In this document: one piece after another, positions 34,844 through 43,598 of the stretch
Position numbering within the stretch: position 1 is the first letter of the stretch
Layout: each line of letters starts with the position of its first letter
NCBI RefSeq assembly: GCF_021742065.1
Contig: NZ_JAKKIE010000003.1
Location: 62,001 to 126,000 of the forward strand
DNA from: Rhizorhapis sp. SPR117
Lineage (GTDB): Bacteria; Pseudomonadota; Alphaproteobacteria; Sphingomonadales; Sphingomonadaceae
DNA length: 64,000 bases
Direction of reading: 5' to 3'
Made by a program: the position numbers and the translations under genes
Notes under the pieces: model-generated
What the model was told of the DNA's origin: nothing
Seen by the model: only the letters and a program-made list of their open reading frames with translations
Database searches by the model: none

Positions 34844-37135
34844 GTGGATTATTCTGTTTCGCGAAGCGCGGTGGGCCTGCGTCACCGGTCGACCTGGTAT
34901 CGCCGGGCGAACTGTGGCGCTGCGGGCGCTGTTCTGGTGCTGATCGCTGCGCCGCCCGCGGCGGCACAGGACGGGGATCCGCTCATATTGACCGATCCGC
35001 GTAACACCATCACGGTCACCGCCACCCGTTTGCCCGCATCCGTCCTCGATGTTCCTGTGACCGTCACCGTCATTGACGACAAGAGGATCGCCGACGAGCT
35101 CGTCTCCGACGTCAAGGACCTTGTCCGGTTCGAGCCGGGCGTGAGCGTGCGCCGGGCGCCGACGCGCTTCGGCGCGGCGCTCGGGGCGACGGGGCGGGAC
35201 GGCAATGCCGGTTTCAACATCCGCGGTCTTGAAGGCAATCGTGTGCTGATCCAGGTCGATGGCGTGCGCGTGCCCGACGGCTTCGACTTCGGCGCGCAAT
35301 CGGCCGGCCGCGGCGACTATGTCGATCTCGGCCTCATCAAGTCGGTCGAGATACTGCGCGGCCCGGCATCGGCGCTCTACGGCAGCGACGGGCTGGCCGG
35401 CGCGGTGAGCTTCGTCACCAGCGATCCGGCGGATTTCCTGAAGGATGGCCACGGCTTCGGCGGCATGGCGCGCGCCGCCTACGATTCCGCCGACGAGCAA
35501 TTCTCGGAAACCGGCATCGTCGCGGGACGGAGCGGCGACTGGTCGGCGCTGCTCGCCTACACGCGGCGCGACGGCCACGAGCTGGACAACAAGGGCAGCA
35601 ACGGCGCGCCCAATGCCACGCGTACCGAACCCAACCCGCAGGATACGCGCTCGAACGCGGTCCTCGGCAAGCTCGTCTGGAGCCCGGACGACGCCAATCG
35701 GGTCCGCCTGACGCTCGATCATCTCGATGATCATGTCCGCAGCAACGTGCTCAGCGGCGTCGCGGCCGTGCCGACGAGCCCGACCAGCGTGCTCGCCCTT
35801 TTCGCGCGCGACAGGACGCGCCGTGACCGCGTGAGTCTCGACTGGCTCTACAAGGGATCGGGCGCGATCGGCGGCGCGCATACCACAGTCTGGTTCCAGG
35901 ACGGCGAGAACCGGCAGTTCACTGCCGAGGACCGCAACACGGCTGCCGATCGCACGCGCCGCAACACCTTCGAGAACCGCGTCCTCGGCGCGAGCGTGGA
36001 GCTGCGCAGCGATTTCGCGACGGGCGGGCTCACCCATCGCCTCGTCTATGGCGCGGATGCCAGCATCACGCGCCAGAAGGGCCTGCGCGACGGCACCGTG
36101 CCGACCCCACCGGACGTCTTCCCGACGCGCGCTTTCCCCGTGACCGATTATACGCTGGCCGGCGGCTATGTGGCGGACGAGATCGCCTTCGCGAATGGCG
36201 CGATAACGCTCTTCCCCGCACTGCGCTTCGACTATTACAAGCTCGATCCGAAGGAAGATCCGCTGCTGCCGGCGTTCGCGACAGCCGGGCAGGACGGATC
36301 GCGCCTTTCGCCGAAGATCGGCGCGGTGGTGCGGCTTGGCAACGCTGCGAGCCTGTTCGCCAACTATGCCCGCGGCTTCAAGGCGCCTTCGCCGAGCCAG
36401 GCCAACCAGTTCTTTGAAAATCTGGCGCAGGGCTACACCTCGATCCCCAATCCCGATCTCCGCCCCGAGACCAGCCAGACATGGGAAGGCGGCGTCAGGC
36501 TGGAGCAGGGGCCCCTGAGCGCGGGCGTCACCGGCTTCACGGGCCGGTACCGCAACTTCATCAGCCAGCAGGTGGTGAGCGGCAGCTTCGCGCCGGGCGA
36601 TCCGGCCGTGTTCCAGTTCATCAACCTCGATCGGGTGCGCATCAAGGGCGTGGAGGGCAGGCTGGACCTGCGCGACCGATCGGGTCTGAGCGCGCGCCTC
36701 GCAATCAGCTACGCCACCGGCACCACGATCAGTGGGGACGGCTCGCGGTCGCCGCTTTCGTCGATCGATCCGCTCAAGCTCGTCGTCGGGATCGGCTATG
36801 ACCATCCCGACGGGAGGTTCGGCGGCCAGATCATCGCCACCCACGCAGCGCAGAAGGAACTCCGTCGCACCGTCTATACGGACGCCGGGGGCGATCCTGC
36901 GACGATCTGTGATGGCGCGCCCTGTTTCCGCCCGGGCGCCTTCACGATCCTGGACGCGACCGCCTATGTGCGGATCGGCGCGGCCTTCACGCTGCGGGCC
37001 GGCATATTCAATCTGCTCGATCGCAAATATGCCTGGTGGAGCGACGTGCGCGGGCTCGCCGCCACCTCCCCGGTCACCGACGCCTATACCCAGCCCGGCC
37101 GCAATGCGAGCGTATCGCTGACGGCGCGATTCTGA
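34844..37135 (+). CDS. TonB-dependent outer membrane receptor, probably heme/hemoprotein type
   Basis: The 763-residue protein has a long basic signal region ending at about residue 42 (LVLIAAPPAAAQDG), a TonB box-like ITVTATRLP, a plug domain ~50-170 (NIRGLEGNRVLIQVDGVRVP) and a beta-barrel ending in aromatic SVSLTARF. GFKAPSPSQ and PNPDLRPETS correspond to the FRAP and NPNL boxes of heme receptors, though the His expected between them is not seen. The start is GTG at 34844. A Fur-like box precedes it and a DUF6607 gene follows 7 nt downstream, a pairing I know from heme-uptake loci. Substrate assignment to heme is likely but not certain; another iron chelate is possible. Confidence 0.82.
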   Translation: MDYSVSRSAVGLRHRSTWYRRANCGAAGAVLVLIAAPPAAAQDGDPLILTDPRNTITVTATRLPASVLDVPVTVTVIDDKRIADELVSDVKDLVRFEPGVSVRRAPTRFGAALGATGRDGNAGFNIRGLEGNRVLIQVDGVRVPDGFDFGAQSAGRGDYVDLGLIKSVEILRGPASALYGSDGLAGAVSFVTSDPADFLKDGHGFGGMARAAYDSADEQFSETGIVAGRSGDWSALLAYTRRDGHELDNKGSNGAPNATRTEPNPQDTRSNAVLGKLVWSPDDANRVRLTLDHLDDHVRSNVLSGVAAVPTSPTSVLALFARDRTRRDRVSLDWLYKGSGAIGGAHTTVWFQDGENRQFTAEDRNTAADRTRRNTFENRVLGASVELRSDFATGGLTHRLVYGADASITRQKGLRDGTVPTPPDVFPTRAFPVTDYTLAGGYVADEIAFANGAITLFPALRFDYYKLDPKEDPLLPAFATAGQDGSRLSPKIGAVVRLGNAASLFANYARGFKAPSPSQANQFFENLAQGYTSIPNPDLRPETSQTWEGGVRLEQGPLSAGVTGFTGRYRNFISQQVVSGSFAPGDPAVFQFINLDRVRIKGVEGRLDLRDRSGLSARLAISYATGTTISGDGSRSPLSSIDPLKLVVGIGYDHPDGRFGGQIIATHAAQKELRRTVYTDAGGDPATICDGAPCFRPGAFTILDATAYVRIGAAFTLRAGIFNLLDRKYAWWSDVRGLAATSPVTDAYTQPGRNASVSLTARF

Positions 37136-37142
37136 CGAGAGG

Positions 37143-38129
37143 ATGATGATGAAGCCCGTTTTCCTGAAGGCCGCTCTGCTCGCGGCATCGCTGCTGACGG
37201 CGATCCCTGCCGCTGCGGACGGCCCTGTCGCGCCCCGCGACGCAGCGGCCGCAAACGCCGCCTTCGCGGCCGATCGCGCCTCGATCCTCGCGATGGCCGG
37301 CAATTACAAGGTGACGTTCGACATGCGCGAGACAACGCCCTGGCGGGCCGGCTACACCCCGATCGAGCCCAAGGTCTCGGGCGGACATGAAAGCATCCGC
37401 GTGATCGAGGATGCGGGCCGGCGGATCGTGCTCCAGCATCTCCTCGTCGTGAAGGACGACAAGGGCAAGACCCTCGTCATCAAGCATTGGCGGCAGGACT
37501 GGACCTACGAGCCTTCCAGCGTGCTCGTCTATGCGGGCCAGGGACGTTGGACGATCGAGGCGGTGCCCGAGCGGATGCGTGCCGGCCGCTGGTCCCAGAC
37601 GGTATGGCAGACCGACGATTCGCCCCGCTACGGCGGCTGGGGCCAGTGGACCGAGGAAGGCGGCGTGCGCCGCTGGCGGAGCAACTGGACGTGGCGCCCG
37701 CTCGCCCGGCGCGACGCGGTGCGCCATCCGCCCTATGACCGCTATCTCGCGATCAACCGGCATTCGCCCTCGCCCGCGGGCTGGATCCACTGGCAGGACA
37801 ACATCAAGATGGGGCTGGTCGACGGCAAGCTCTCGCCGTTCGTCCAGGAATCGGTGCTCAACACCTATGCAAAGGCCGACGATTACGACATCGCCGCGGC
37901 GGACGCCTATTGGGCCGCGACGAAGGACTATTGGGCGGCGGTGCGCACGGCCTGGGACGAGGCGATCGCGAAAGGGCAGGGCGTGAGTGTCGCCGAGGTG
38001 GCCGAAACCGGCTCCGCCTCCGGCGAACGGCTGATGGATTTCGCTGATCAGATTGAGGAGCGCAAGCTCACCAGCGCCGCTGCGATTGCACGTGCCAGGA
38101 CGGTAATTGCCGAAGTCACCTCGCACTGA
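37143..38129 (+). CDS. Exported DUF6607 family protein
   Basis: A protein of about 328 residues with a clear signal peptide (FLKAALLAASLLTAIPAAADG). The mature part is rich in tryptophan and aromatic motifs: KHWRQDWTYEP, GQGRWTIEAVPE, RWSQTVWQTDDSPRYGG and RWRSNWTWRPLARRD. This fits DUF6607, which lies beside TonB receptors in sphingomonads. Three ATGs stand in tandem (37143, 37146, 37149); the GAGAGG site at 37137-37142 favours the third. It is cotranscribed with the receptor and probably works in the periplasm or outer membrane in the same uptake process; its activity is unknown. Confidence 0.83.
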   Translation: MMMKPVFLKAALLAASLLTAIPAAADGPVAPRDAAAANAAFAADRASILAMAGNYKVTFDMRETTPWRAGYTPIEPKVSGGHESIRVIEDAGRRIVLQHLLVVKDDKGKTLVIKHWRQDWTYEPSSVLVYAGQGRWTIEAVPERMRAGRWSQTVWQTDDSPRYGGWGQWTEEGGVRRWRSNWTWRPLARRDAVRHPPYDRYLAINRHSPSPAGWIHWQDNIKMGLVDGKLSPFVQESVLNTYAKADDYDIAAADAYWAATKDYWAAVRTAWDEAIAKGQGVSVAEVAETGSASGERLMDFADQIEERKLTSAAAIARARTVIAEVTSH

Positions 38130-38415
38130 CGGCCAATAGTCTCTGTTTTCCTGTCATCGCCTACTTCGCAACGAAGCATAGCCGGCGACCACCGCATTTC
38201 CAACGATTTGCCCATCCGGCCCGTGAAGCTGCTATGGCGATAAGCGGGAGGAATATCATGGCGGGGCTTCATGCCATCGAGGCCGATCGCGGCGGCGCCC
38301 GCAACGATGGCCAGCAGACGAAAATTCCAGGGGTGCTGGTTCATGCGCGCTCGGAGCGGAGCCATGTTTCCTCAAGCGGCGGTCGACTCGCCTCGATGAG
38401 CACCGGCGATGGCGT

Positions 38416-39177
38416 ATGTGCGTCTTAGCACTGGCGTGGCGCGTCCATGCGAATTGGCCCTTCATCGTGGCAGGCAATCGCGACGAGTTTCACGGACGCC
38501 CGGCACGACGGCTGCAGCGATGGGACCAGCCGGATCATGTCCTGGCTGGCAAGGACCGGCAATCGGGTGGCACATGGCTGGGTGTGTCGGAGGAAGGGAG
38601 GTTTGCCGTAGTCACGAACCTGCGAGGGTTCGGGCCGTCGGAGACGGGCCGGCCATCGCGCGGCGTCCTTCTGAGGGATCTGCTGGCGGGTGAGGGGCGG
38701 TATGCCGAGCCATCCGATACCGATCTCATGGATTTCAATCCGTTCAATCTGATCCTCATCCGGCCGGCTCATGCCGAATTCTGGTCGAACAAGCCCAATC
38801 CAGCGCGGCGCAGGCTGCCCTCGGGGGTCTATGGCCTGTCCAACGGCGCACTCGACGAGTCCTGGCCCAAAACCGTTCGGCTCAAAAGCATCCTGAGCCA
38901 CTGGGTCGACGCCGGCGCACGCCACCCTGAATATCTCCTTGATGGACTACGGGAAGAAGGTCGTCCGCGAAGCTTCGATCCGGAAGTCGGCCCCTCGGAC
39001 GTGCCGCAAGAGCCACGCCTCTCACCGATCTTCATCAACAATCCGGTCTACGGAACGCGGTGCAGCACGGTGGTGGCGATCGATGATGGCGGGCGCGGTT
39101 TCATCCTCGAACGTCGATTCGATGAGAATGGAGACAGACGAGGCGAGACGGCCATGCCGTTTTCCTGGCCGCGGTGA
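38416..39177 (+). CDS. NRDE (TANGO2) family protein
   Basis: The 253-residue protein begins MCVLALAW and contains the family-naming motif AGNRDEF near 19-25, followed by GGTWLGVSEEGRFAVVTNLRG. The N-terminal Cys2 is the expected nucleophile of this Ntn-hydrolase-like family. Members (TANGO2, HRG-9 in animals) are linked to heme trafficking, which fits its place two genes after a probable heme receptor, though the bacterial role is untested. It starts 286 nt after the DUF6607 stop, so it probably has its own promoter. The region between shows no motif I can name. Confidence 0.88.
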   Translation: MCVLALAWRVHANWPFIVAGNRDEFHGRPARRLQRWDQPDHVLAGKDRQSGGTWLGVSEEGRFAVVTNLRGFGPSETGRPSRGVLLRDLLAGEGRYAEPSDTDLMDFNPFNLILIRPAHAEFWSNKPNPARRRLPSGVYGLSNGALDESWPKTVRLKSILSHWVDAGARHPEYLLDGLREEGRPRSFDPEVGPSDVPQEPRLSPIFINNPVYGTRCSTVVAIDDGGRGFILERRFDENGDRRGETAMPFSWPR

Positions 39178-39255
39178 TGATCTCCAAAATTCCGCCTGGC
39201 GTGCGAATCCGTGGCGTTTGGACTTGAGAAGAGCGGAGCGTGGCCATCCCGGAGA

Positions 39256-41577
39256 CTATGCCCCTGCAGGATGGTTCGGCGGCGCGTGCGTCTCGCCAAG
39301 TATTGTCTTGGCGACTGCATAGCCTTCGGACCGGCTGGCCTCGATCGCCACATCCGAAAAATCATAGTCGGCCGAAGAATGCTCATTCGATCGCCCTGTC
39401 CGGACGAATCTGGTGATCCTCGTCGGCGCGCCGTCGCCCATAAGCTGGATAAAGCCCGGGAGATGCTTGACGCGCGCCAGTTCGGCGGGCTCGACATAAC
39501 CGAGAATATGGTCGATGAGCCTGCGATAGCTATCGACCGTCTCGCGGTAGCGCAGATCGCTTCGCACGCGCTCGGAATAGACGACCTCGTCGCGGCGGGC
39601 GAGAACCTCGATCATGTTGGCCGGGAGCGCCCGCTGACCAGAATAGAGATCCACGATGAAGACCCGTTTGCCATCCGGGCCGCAGCGGTCGACGACGAGG
39701 TCGAGCGGCGAGTTGCTGATGATGCCCCCGTCCCAATAGGCCTTGCCGTCGATCACCGTCCACGGGAAGCCAGGCGGCAAGCTTCCGCTGGCGACGATAT
39801 GGTCCGGGGTCAGGTCATCGACGTAGCTGTCGAAGACCTCGAGTTCCGCGGTGGCCACGTTCACGGCGCTGATCAGCAGGCGCACCGGGCTCGCCTTGAG
39901 CGTGGTGAAGTCCACATGTTTCGCGATCAGTTGACGCATGGGCGTCGTGTCATAGAAGCTCGTCCAAGTCGCGGGCCACTCCCATGGAGTGAACGGTGGC
40001 AGCCATCTCGCCCTGAAGAAGCTCGGCACGCCACAGGTCAGGATTTGGGCTGCGGCGACCGCCTGCCTGAAGATGGTGGGTGAGGGTGCCGGAGTGATCA
40101 CCGCGAGTTCGTTCCAGAAGGCTTCGAGGGCACGCGTCGCTTGCCTGGGATTGCTCGCGATGATGGCCCCGTTGAAGGCGCCGATCGAAACTCCCGCGAC
40201 GATGTCCGGATAAAGCTGCTGTTCCTCGAGGGCCTTGACGACGCCGCATTCGAAGGCGCCCAGTGCGCCGCCGCCCTGGAGAATGAGCGCCGTCTGCGTC
40301 GGAATTTGCTCGAGCGGGAAGTCCGCCTGCTGAAGCCGTGCCTTCACCGAGCCGAGGTTGACGCGGTAGCGAATGAGCCCTTCGGACACGCGCGTTTCGT
40401 CGGCAGGCCGTCCCGTCGAGAACAGCGCGCGCAACACCTCACCCTTGAGATAGAACAGCGCAAATGAGTGATCGTCGAGCGAACCCCGGCTGATCCATTC
40501 GTCGGCTTCCTCGGTCGCGCCCAGCACATTGAAGCCGATGTCGCCAACTTCACAGAAAAAATAGGAGACCTCATCATATCTCAGGCGCCGGCCCAGCATG
40601 TTACGCGCGGCAAGGCGAGCCTGTTTTATGGCGTTGTCCCAATGCTCGATATGGCGTTGGCGCGCAAAGACGGGATCGTAGAAGCTTGTGACGTCGCCTG
40701 CCGCGAAGACGTTGGGAGCGCTCGCCCGCAGCTGTGAGTCGACGGCCACATAGCCGTCTTCCAGCTTGATCCCGCTTTCTTCCAGAAACCCGGTGGCGGG
40801 AATGACGCCGACGCTGACCACTACAAGATCGCAAGCTATCCGTTGCCCGGCAGCCGTCTGGATTTCCGTGACCAGCTTACTCCCGTGGAATGCGACCGGG
40901 ACGTCGTTCAGCACGACTGTCGCGCCCCGCTGCCGCATATGGCGCTCGAAATAGCCGGAGAGGCCCGGCGCCTCGAGATGCGGAAGGAGCGCGCTTCCGC
41001 GCTCGATAACGGTGACATCGAGGCCGCGCTCCATCAACGACATGGCGATTTCCATGCCGAGGAAGCTTCCGCCGATGACCACTGCATGTTTTGCGGTTGC
41101 CGCCGCCTCGCGGATGGCATCCGTATCGGCCTTGGTCCGCATGGCGTGGACACCATCGAGCGCTTCTCCAGGAATCCCGAGAGCTTTCGGTGTTGCGCCC
41201 GAGGCGATGAGGAGCTTCCCATAAGCGAATCTTTCGCCGTCCGCAGTGCGCACGATCTGATGAGCGGCGTCCACGTCGACGACGGCCCTGTTAAGGCGCA
41301 GCTCGATTTGGTGATCGCTGTAAAAGCTCAGCGGATGAACGAAGATCCGAGCCTCATCGTCATGTTCCGGCAGGAGCTGCTTCGACAGGGGCGGGCGATG
41401 ATAGGGCGGCAATTCGTCCGCCGACAACAGGAGAACGGAGCCGCTCGCTCCCTCGACGCGCAGCGTCTCGGCGGCGATCGCGCTCGCGACCCCGCCGCCG
41501 ACGATGAGAAAGTCGATGTGCCTTGGCTTGCTGCGGATGTCGTCGTCGGTTTTGACGGTCTTTTTTTTCACAGCCAT
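39256..41577 (-). CDS. Fusion of FAD/NAD(P) oxidoreductase (AIF-like) with patatin-like phospholipase
   Basis: A 773-residue two-domain protein. Residues ~20-420 are a pyridine nucleotide-disulfide/AIF-type ferredoxin reductase: FLIVGGGVASAIAAE (23-37), second dinucleotide loop VVIGGSFLGMEIA (166-178), and the FAD motif NVFAAGDV (289-296). Residues ~428-773 are patatin: oxyanion loop LQGGGALGAFECG (433-445), nucleophile GVSIG (Ser 464) and the dyad Asp in YWDGGI (Asp 616). Patatins hydrolyse phospholipids; the reductase could supply or sense redox. The two halves usually occur as separate proteins. The N-terminus is lysine rich and has no signal peptide, suggesting a cytosolic or membrane-surface location. 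TACGTA lies ~225 nt upstream. Confidence 0.9.
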   Translation of the reverse strand: MAVKKKTVKTDDDIRSKPRHIDFLIVGGGVASAIAAETLRVEGASGSVLLLSADELPPYHRPPLSKQLLPEHDDEARIFVHPLSFYSDHQIELRLNRAVVDVDAAHQIVRTADGERFAYGKLLIASGATPKALGIPGEALDGVHAMRTKADTDAIREAAATAKHAVVIGGSFLGMEIAMSLMERGLDVTVIERGSALLPHLEAPGLSGYFERHMRQRGATVVLNDVPVAFHGSKLVTEIQTAAGQRIACDLVVVSVGVIPATGFLEESGIKLEDGYVAVDSQLRASAPNVFAAGDVTSFYDPVFARQRHIEHWDNAIKQARLAARNMLGRRLRYDEVSYFFCEVGDIGFNVLGATEEADEWISRGSLDDHSFALFYLKGEVLRALFSTGRPADETRVSEGLIRYRVNLGSVKARLQQADFPLEQIPTQTALILQGGGALGAFECGVVKALEEQQLYPDIVAGVSIGAFNGAIIASNPRQATRALEAFWNELAVITPAPSPTIFRQAVAAAQILTCGVPSFFRARWLPPFTPWEWPATWTSFYDTTPMRQLIAKHVDFTTLKASPVRLLISAVNVATAELEVFDSYVDDLTPDHIVASGSLPPGFPWTVIDGKAYWDGGIISNSPLDLVVDRCGPDGKRVFIVDLYSGQRALPANMIEVLARRDEVVYSERVRSDLRYRETVDSYRRLIDHILGYVEPAELARVKHLPGFIQLMGDGAPTRITRFVRTGRSNEHSSADYDFSDVAIEASRSEGYAVAKTILGETHAPPNHPAGA

Positions 41578-41800
41578 TCCCTGTCTCGGGTCGATTCATG
41601 AACGGATATGCCGTCCGCTTGCGCACCTTCGTGGCACTTCCGGACCATAGGAAGACCGACGGTTGGCGGGCAATGCGCAAAAGCCCTTAAACGACCGGTG
41701 CGGGCCGATGACCCATATGGGTGAACGGGCATCCTGCGCTTCGATCAGCCTCGCCCGTGCCGACAAGCGGCGGCCAGATCGCTGCAATGATTTGGTAATC

Positions 41801-41808
41801 TTACGTAT
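41801..41808. promoter_or_regulatory. TTACGTAT: intergenic TACGTA palindrome
   Basis: TACGTA core at 41802-41807 within AATCTTACGTATGC. It is 128 nt upstream of the small membrane protein gene and 225 nt upstream of the flavoprotein-patatin gene. The left flank AATCT is shared with the copy before the tandem uspA (GATCTTACGTAAA). One of five exact TACGTA copies in the window, all intergenic. The regulator is unknown. Confidence 0.45.
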
Positions 41809-41890
41809 GCTGGCCCGGCCCTTCCTCGGCTAATCTCTCGCCTAAAGTTCGGTGACCGCCTGCCCCGCGCGGGTGCATCGCCGCAACGAT

Positions 41891-41913
41891 AGCCAGGACG
41901 TGCCGTCCTGGCT
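41891..41913 (+). promoter_or_regulatory. Perfect hairpin in the leader of the small membrane protein gene
   Basis: AGCCAGGACG-TGC-CGTCCTGGCT forms a perfect 10-bp stem with a 3-base loop, ending 21 nt before the ATG at 41935. No T-run follows, so it is unlikely to be a simple terminator. It may affect mRNA stability or ribosome access, or be a DNA operator. Seen directly; function unknown. Confidence 0.4.
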
Positions 41914-41934
41914 CTATGAAGTCAGGATGGACCG

Positions 41935-42120
41935 ATGGCTTGGATTGCCAGGTTGCTGCTGTTGATACCCGCGCTGATCGCTGGCTGGTTCGTGTCGCGA
42001 GAAGATCCTCGATTCTGGGTCGTGACCATGGTCATAGCTCTCGTGTTCATCGCGCTGACCTGCATCCTCGGCATCTACGCACCGGGGCTGCGCATGTGGC
42101 CGCGCCGCGGGGAACGGTGA
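41935..42120 (+). CDS. Small two-helix membrane protein
   Basis: A 61-residue protein with two hydrophobic helices, ~3-20 (WIARLLLLIPALIAGWFV) and ~28-48 (VVTMVIALVFIALTCILG), and a basic C-terminus (RMWPRRGER), which predicts an inner-membrane hairpin. AGGATGGA precedes the ATG by 4-5 nt. It is the first gene after a TACGTA site and hairpin and lies 74 nt before the sigma factor gene. No family is recognised; small proteins of this kind can modulate transporters or stress sensing. Confidence 0.6.
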   Translation: MAWIARLLLLIPALIAGWFVSREDPRFWVVTMVIALVFIALTCILGIYAPGLRMWPRRGER

Positions 42121-42194
42121 CCAGGGCGATCGGCCTCCCGCGGTAAGCGACAGTTCTCGGCATCATGTGTTGGCCTTTCAGGAGAGAGCAGACG

Positions 42195-42788
42195 ATGACC
42201 CCAAGTGAGTTCGAGGATGCAGCCCGGGCATCGCTGCCGGCGCTGACCCGCTATGCGAACCGGCTGACCAGCGGTGCCGACGGCGCCGAGGATCTCGTGC
42301 AGGAGGCATTGTCGCGGGCATGGAAAGCGCGTGCGCGGTTCCAAGCCGGAAGCAACTTCAAGGCATGGACCTTCACGATCCTGCGCAACCTCTTCCTGTC
42401 GCATGTGCGGCGCGAGCGTCGGCAGCGTGATCGGGCCAATCTCGCACTGCATAGCGCGCCGGTGTCGCCACCGGATCAGGACACCGCTCTCCTGCGCGAT
42501 GAGTTCAAGGCGGCCCTCGAAGCACTCTCCGCATCCCACCGGCAGGCCCTGCTTGCCGTGATCGAGGACCAACTTGCCTATGAGGCCGCTGCGGAAAAGT
42601 GCGGCATATCGCTCGCGGTTCTGAAAAGCAGGGTTCATCGGGCGCGCGCTGCCATACTTGCCTATCTCGCCGGTACCCATCGATCGCAGCTGCAAAAGTC
42701 TCCGCAGCGATGCGTTTACTATGGATTCGTCCGCGCGACCGGCGCTGAAGAAGGCCCAAATGGGATGACTTTGTGCCGAGCCGCTTGA
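42195..42788 (+). CDS. ECF sigma factor, EcfG-like (general stress response type)
   Basis: The 197-residue protein has sigma region 2 (AEDLVQEALSRAWKARARF at 31-49 and FKAWTFTILRNLFLSHVRR at 55-73) and region 4 (YEAAAEKCGISLAVLKSRVHRARA at about 129-152, named here in two parts: YEAAAEKCGIS and LKSRVHRARA). These segments match the ECF15/EcfG group that drives the alphaproteobacterial general stress response. The ATG at 42195 has GGAGAG upstream; the ATG at 42165 would extend into unrelated sequence. A ~40-residue tail after region 4 is not typical of EcfG and may be non-homologous. The usual partners nepR and phyR are absent here, so this may be an additional EcfG paralogue. Confidence 0.85.
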   Translation: MTPSEFEDAARASLPALTRYANRLTSGADGAEDLVQEALSRAWKARARFQAGSNFKAWTFTILRNLFLSHVRRERRQRDRANLALHSAPVSPPDQDTALLRDEFKAALEALSASHRQALLAVIEDQLAYEAAAEKCGISLAVLKSRVHRARAAILAYLAGTHRSQLQKSPQRCVYYGFVRATGAEEGPNGMTLCRAA

Positions 42789-42936
42789 ACGGCGAATTGC
42801 TTGAACGCGCATCTATGCTCGCAACGCGAGTTGAAGCTGCGGTCGAGACCCCGGGTCGATCAATCCCCTTGGCGGCATAGGCCCGCGCTCCATCGGCCGA
42901 TAGCGCCCAAAACCGCGGCGCCGCCATCTCTGACGC

Positions 42937-43410
42937 CTATCGCGGAACCTGCTCGCGTCGCGCGCGCTCCCAGGCCTCCATCTCCGCGCGATGCTTGGCG
43001 AGCGCATCCTGATATAGCTTCTCCTCGATCCGTGATCTTGCCAACGCCTCCTCGTAGTTGCGCTGGATCGCATCCGCACGCTGCCTTGCGGCATCAAGCA
43101 TAATCGCGCCCTGTCGGTTGAGGTTGCGCACCTGACGGCGTTCGACCTCGTCCTTGTCGGTCTGGCCATCGACCGAAACGCTGGGCTCGACCTCCACCTC
43201 CCGGATCGCAGCGGTCCACCCTGGAGGCTCATTCGGGAGAGGAGCGGCGGTTGTTTGGGCGACGGCAGGAGCGGCCTCGGCCACCGCAAGCAGCAGGGCC
43301 GTGCCGAGCCAACTCCATTTGGACGTCGCCGGCCCGGTCTGACCGGCGGAAGTCGCGGACCCGGGACGGCGAGCGACGCGAGGGCGTGGTATGCCATGGT
43401 TACTGACCAT
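42937..43410 (-). CDS. Exported protein with coiled-coil C-terminus, function unknown
   Basis: About 157 residues from the ATG at 43410. A hydrophobic segment (LGTALLLAVAEAAPAVAQ, ~37-54) looks like a late signal peptide ending in AVAQ. The mature part has a short linker (PLPNEPPGWTAAIREVEVEP) and then a charged helical region, RRQVRNLNRQGAIMLDAA and EEALARSRIEEKLYQDALAK, likely a coiled coil. The start is uncertain: an in-frame ATG at 43482 adds 24 residues, and neither site has a strong ribosome binding site. No family is recognised. It is the last of three leftward genes for exported proteins. Confidence 0.55.
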   Translation of the reverse strand: MVSNHGIPRPRVARRPGSATSAGQTGPATSKWSWLGTALLLAVAEAAPAVAQTTAAPLPNEPPGWTAAIREVEVEPSVSVDGQTDKDEVERRQVRNLNRQGAIMLDAARQRADAIQRNYEEALARSRIEEKLYQDALAKHRAEMEAWERARREQVPR

Positions 43411-43598
43411 CTGAGCGTCTGGCGGCTGGCGACCCCCAGCGCACCGTCTCTTCTCGGTGTTTCTGGCTAGCAAGCTTCGCATGCCCCGGTCTCTACCTGC
43501 TTTCCGCAGGTTTCGGCCGATTCGGATTGTCCTCGGCGTGGGTGCCGTTCGATATCCGCCACTCTTGCAGCCGTCGTCGGCGTAATTGCCGGACATTT

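Larger units (their letters stand above)
41578..41934. other. Divergent intergenic region with TACGTA and a perfect hairpin
   Basis: 357 bases without a gene between the flavoprotein-patatin gene (leftward) and a small membrane protein gene (rightward). It contains TACGTA at 41802-41807, CCATATGGG at 41711-41719 and a perfect 10-bp hairpin at 41891-41913. Nothing else was recognised. Confidence 0.45.

Noticed and set aside
34814..37303. 829-codon minus-strand frame opposite the TonB receptor
   Set aside because: Complement of a well-conserved receptor gene; composition is low complexity with no recognisable motif.
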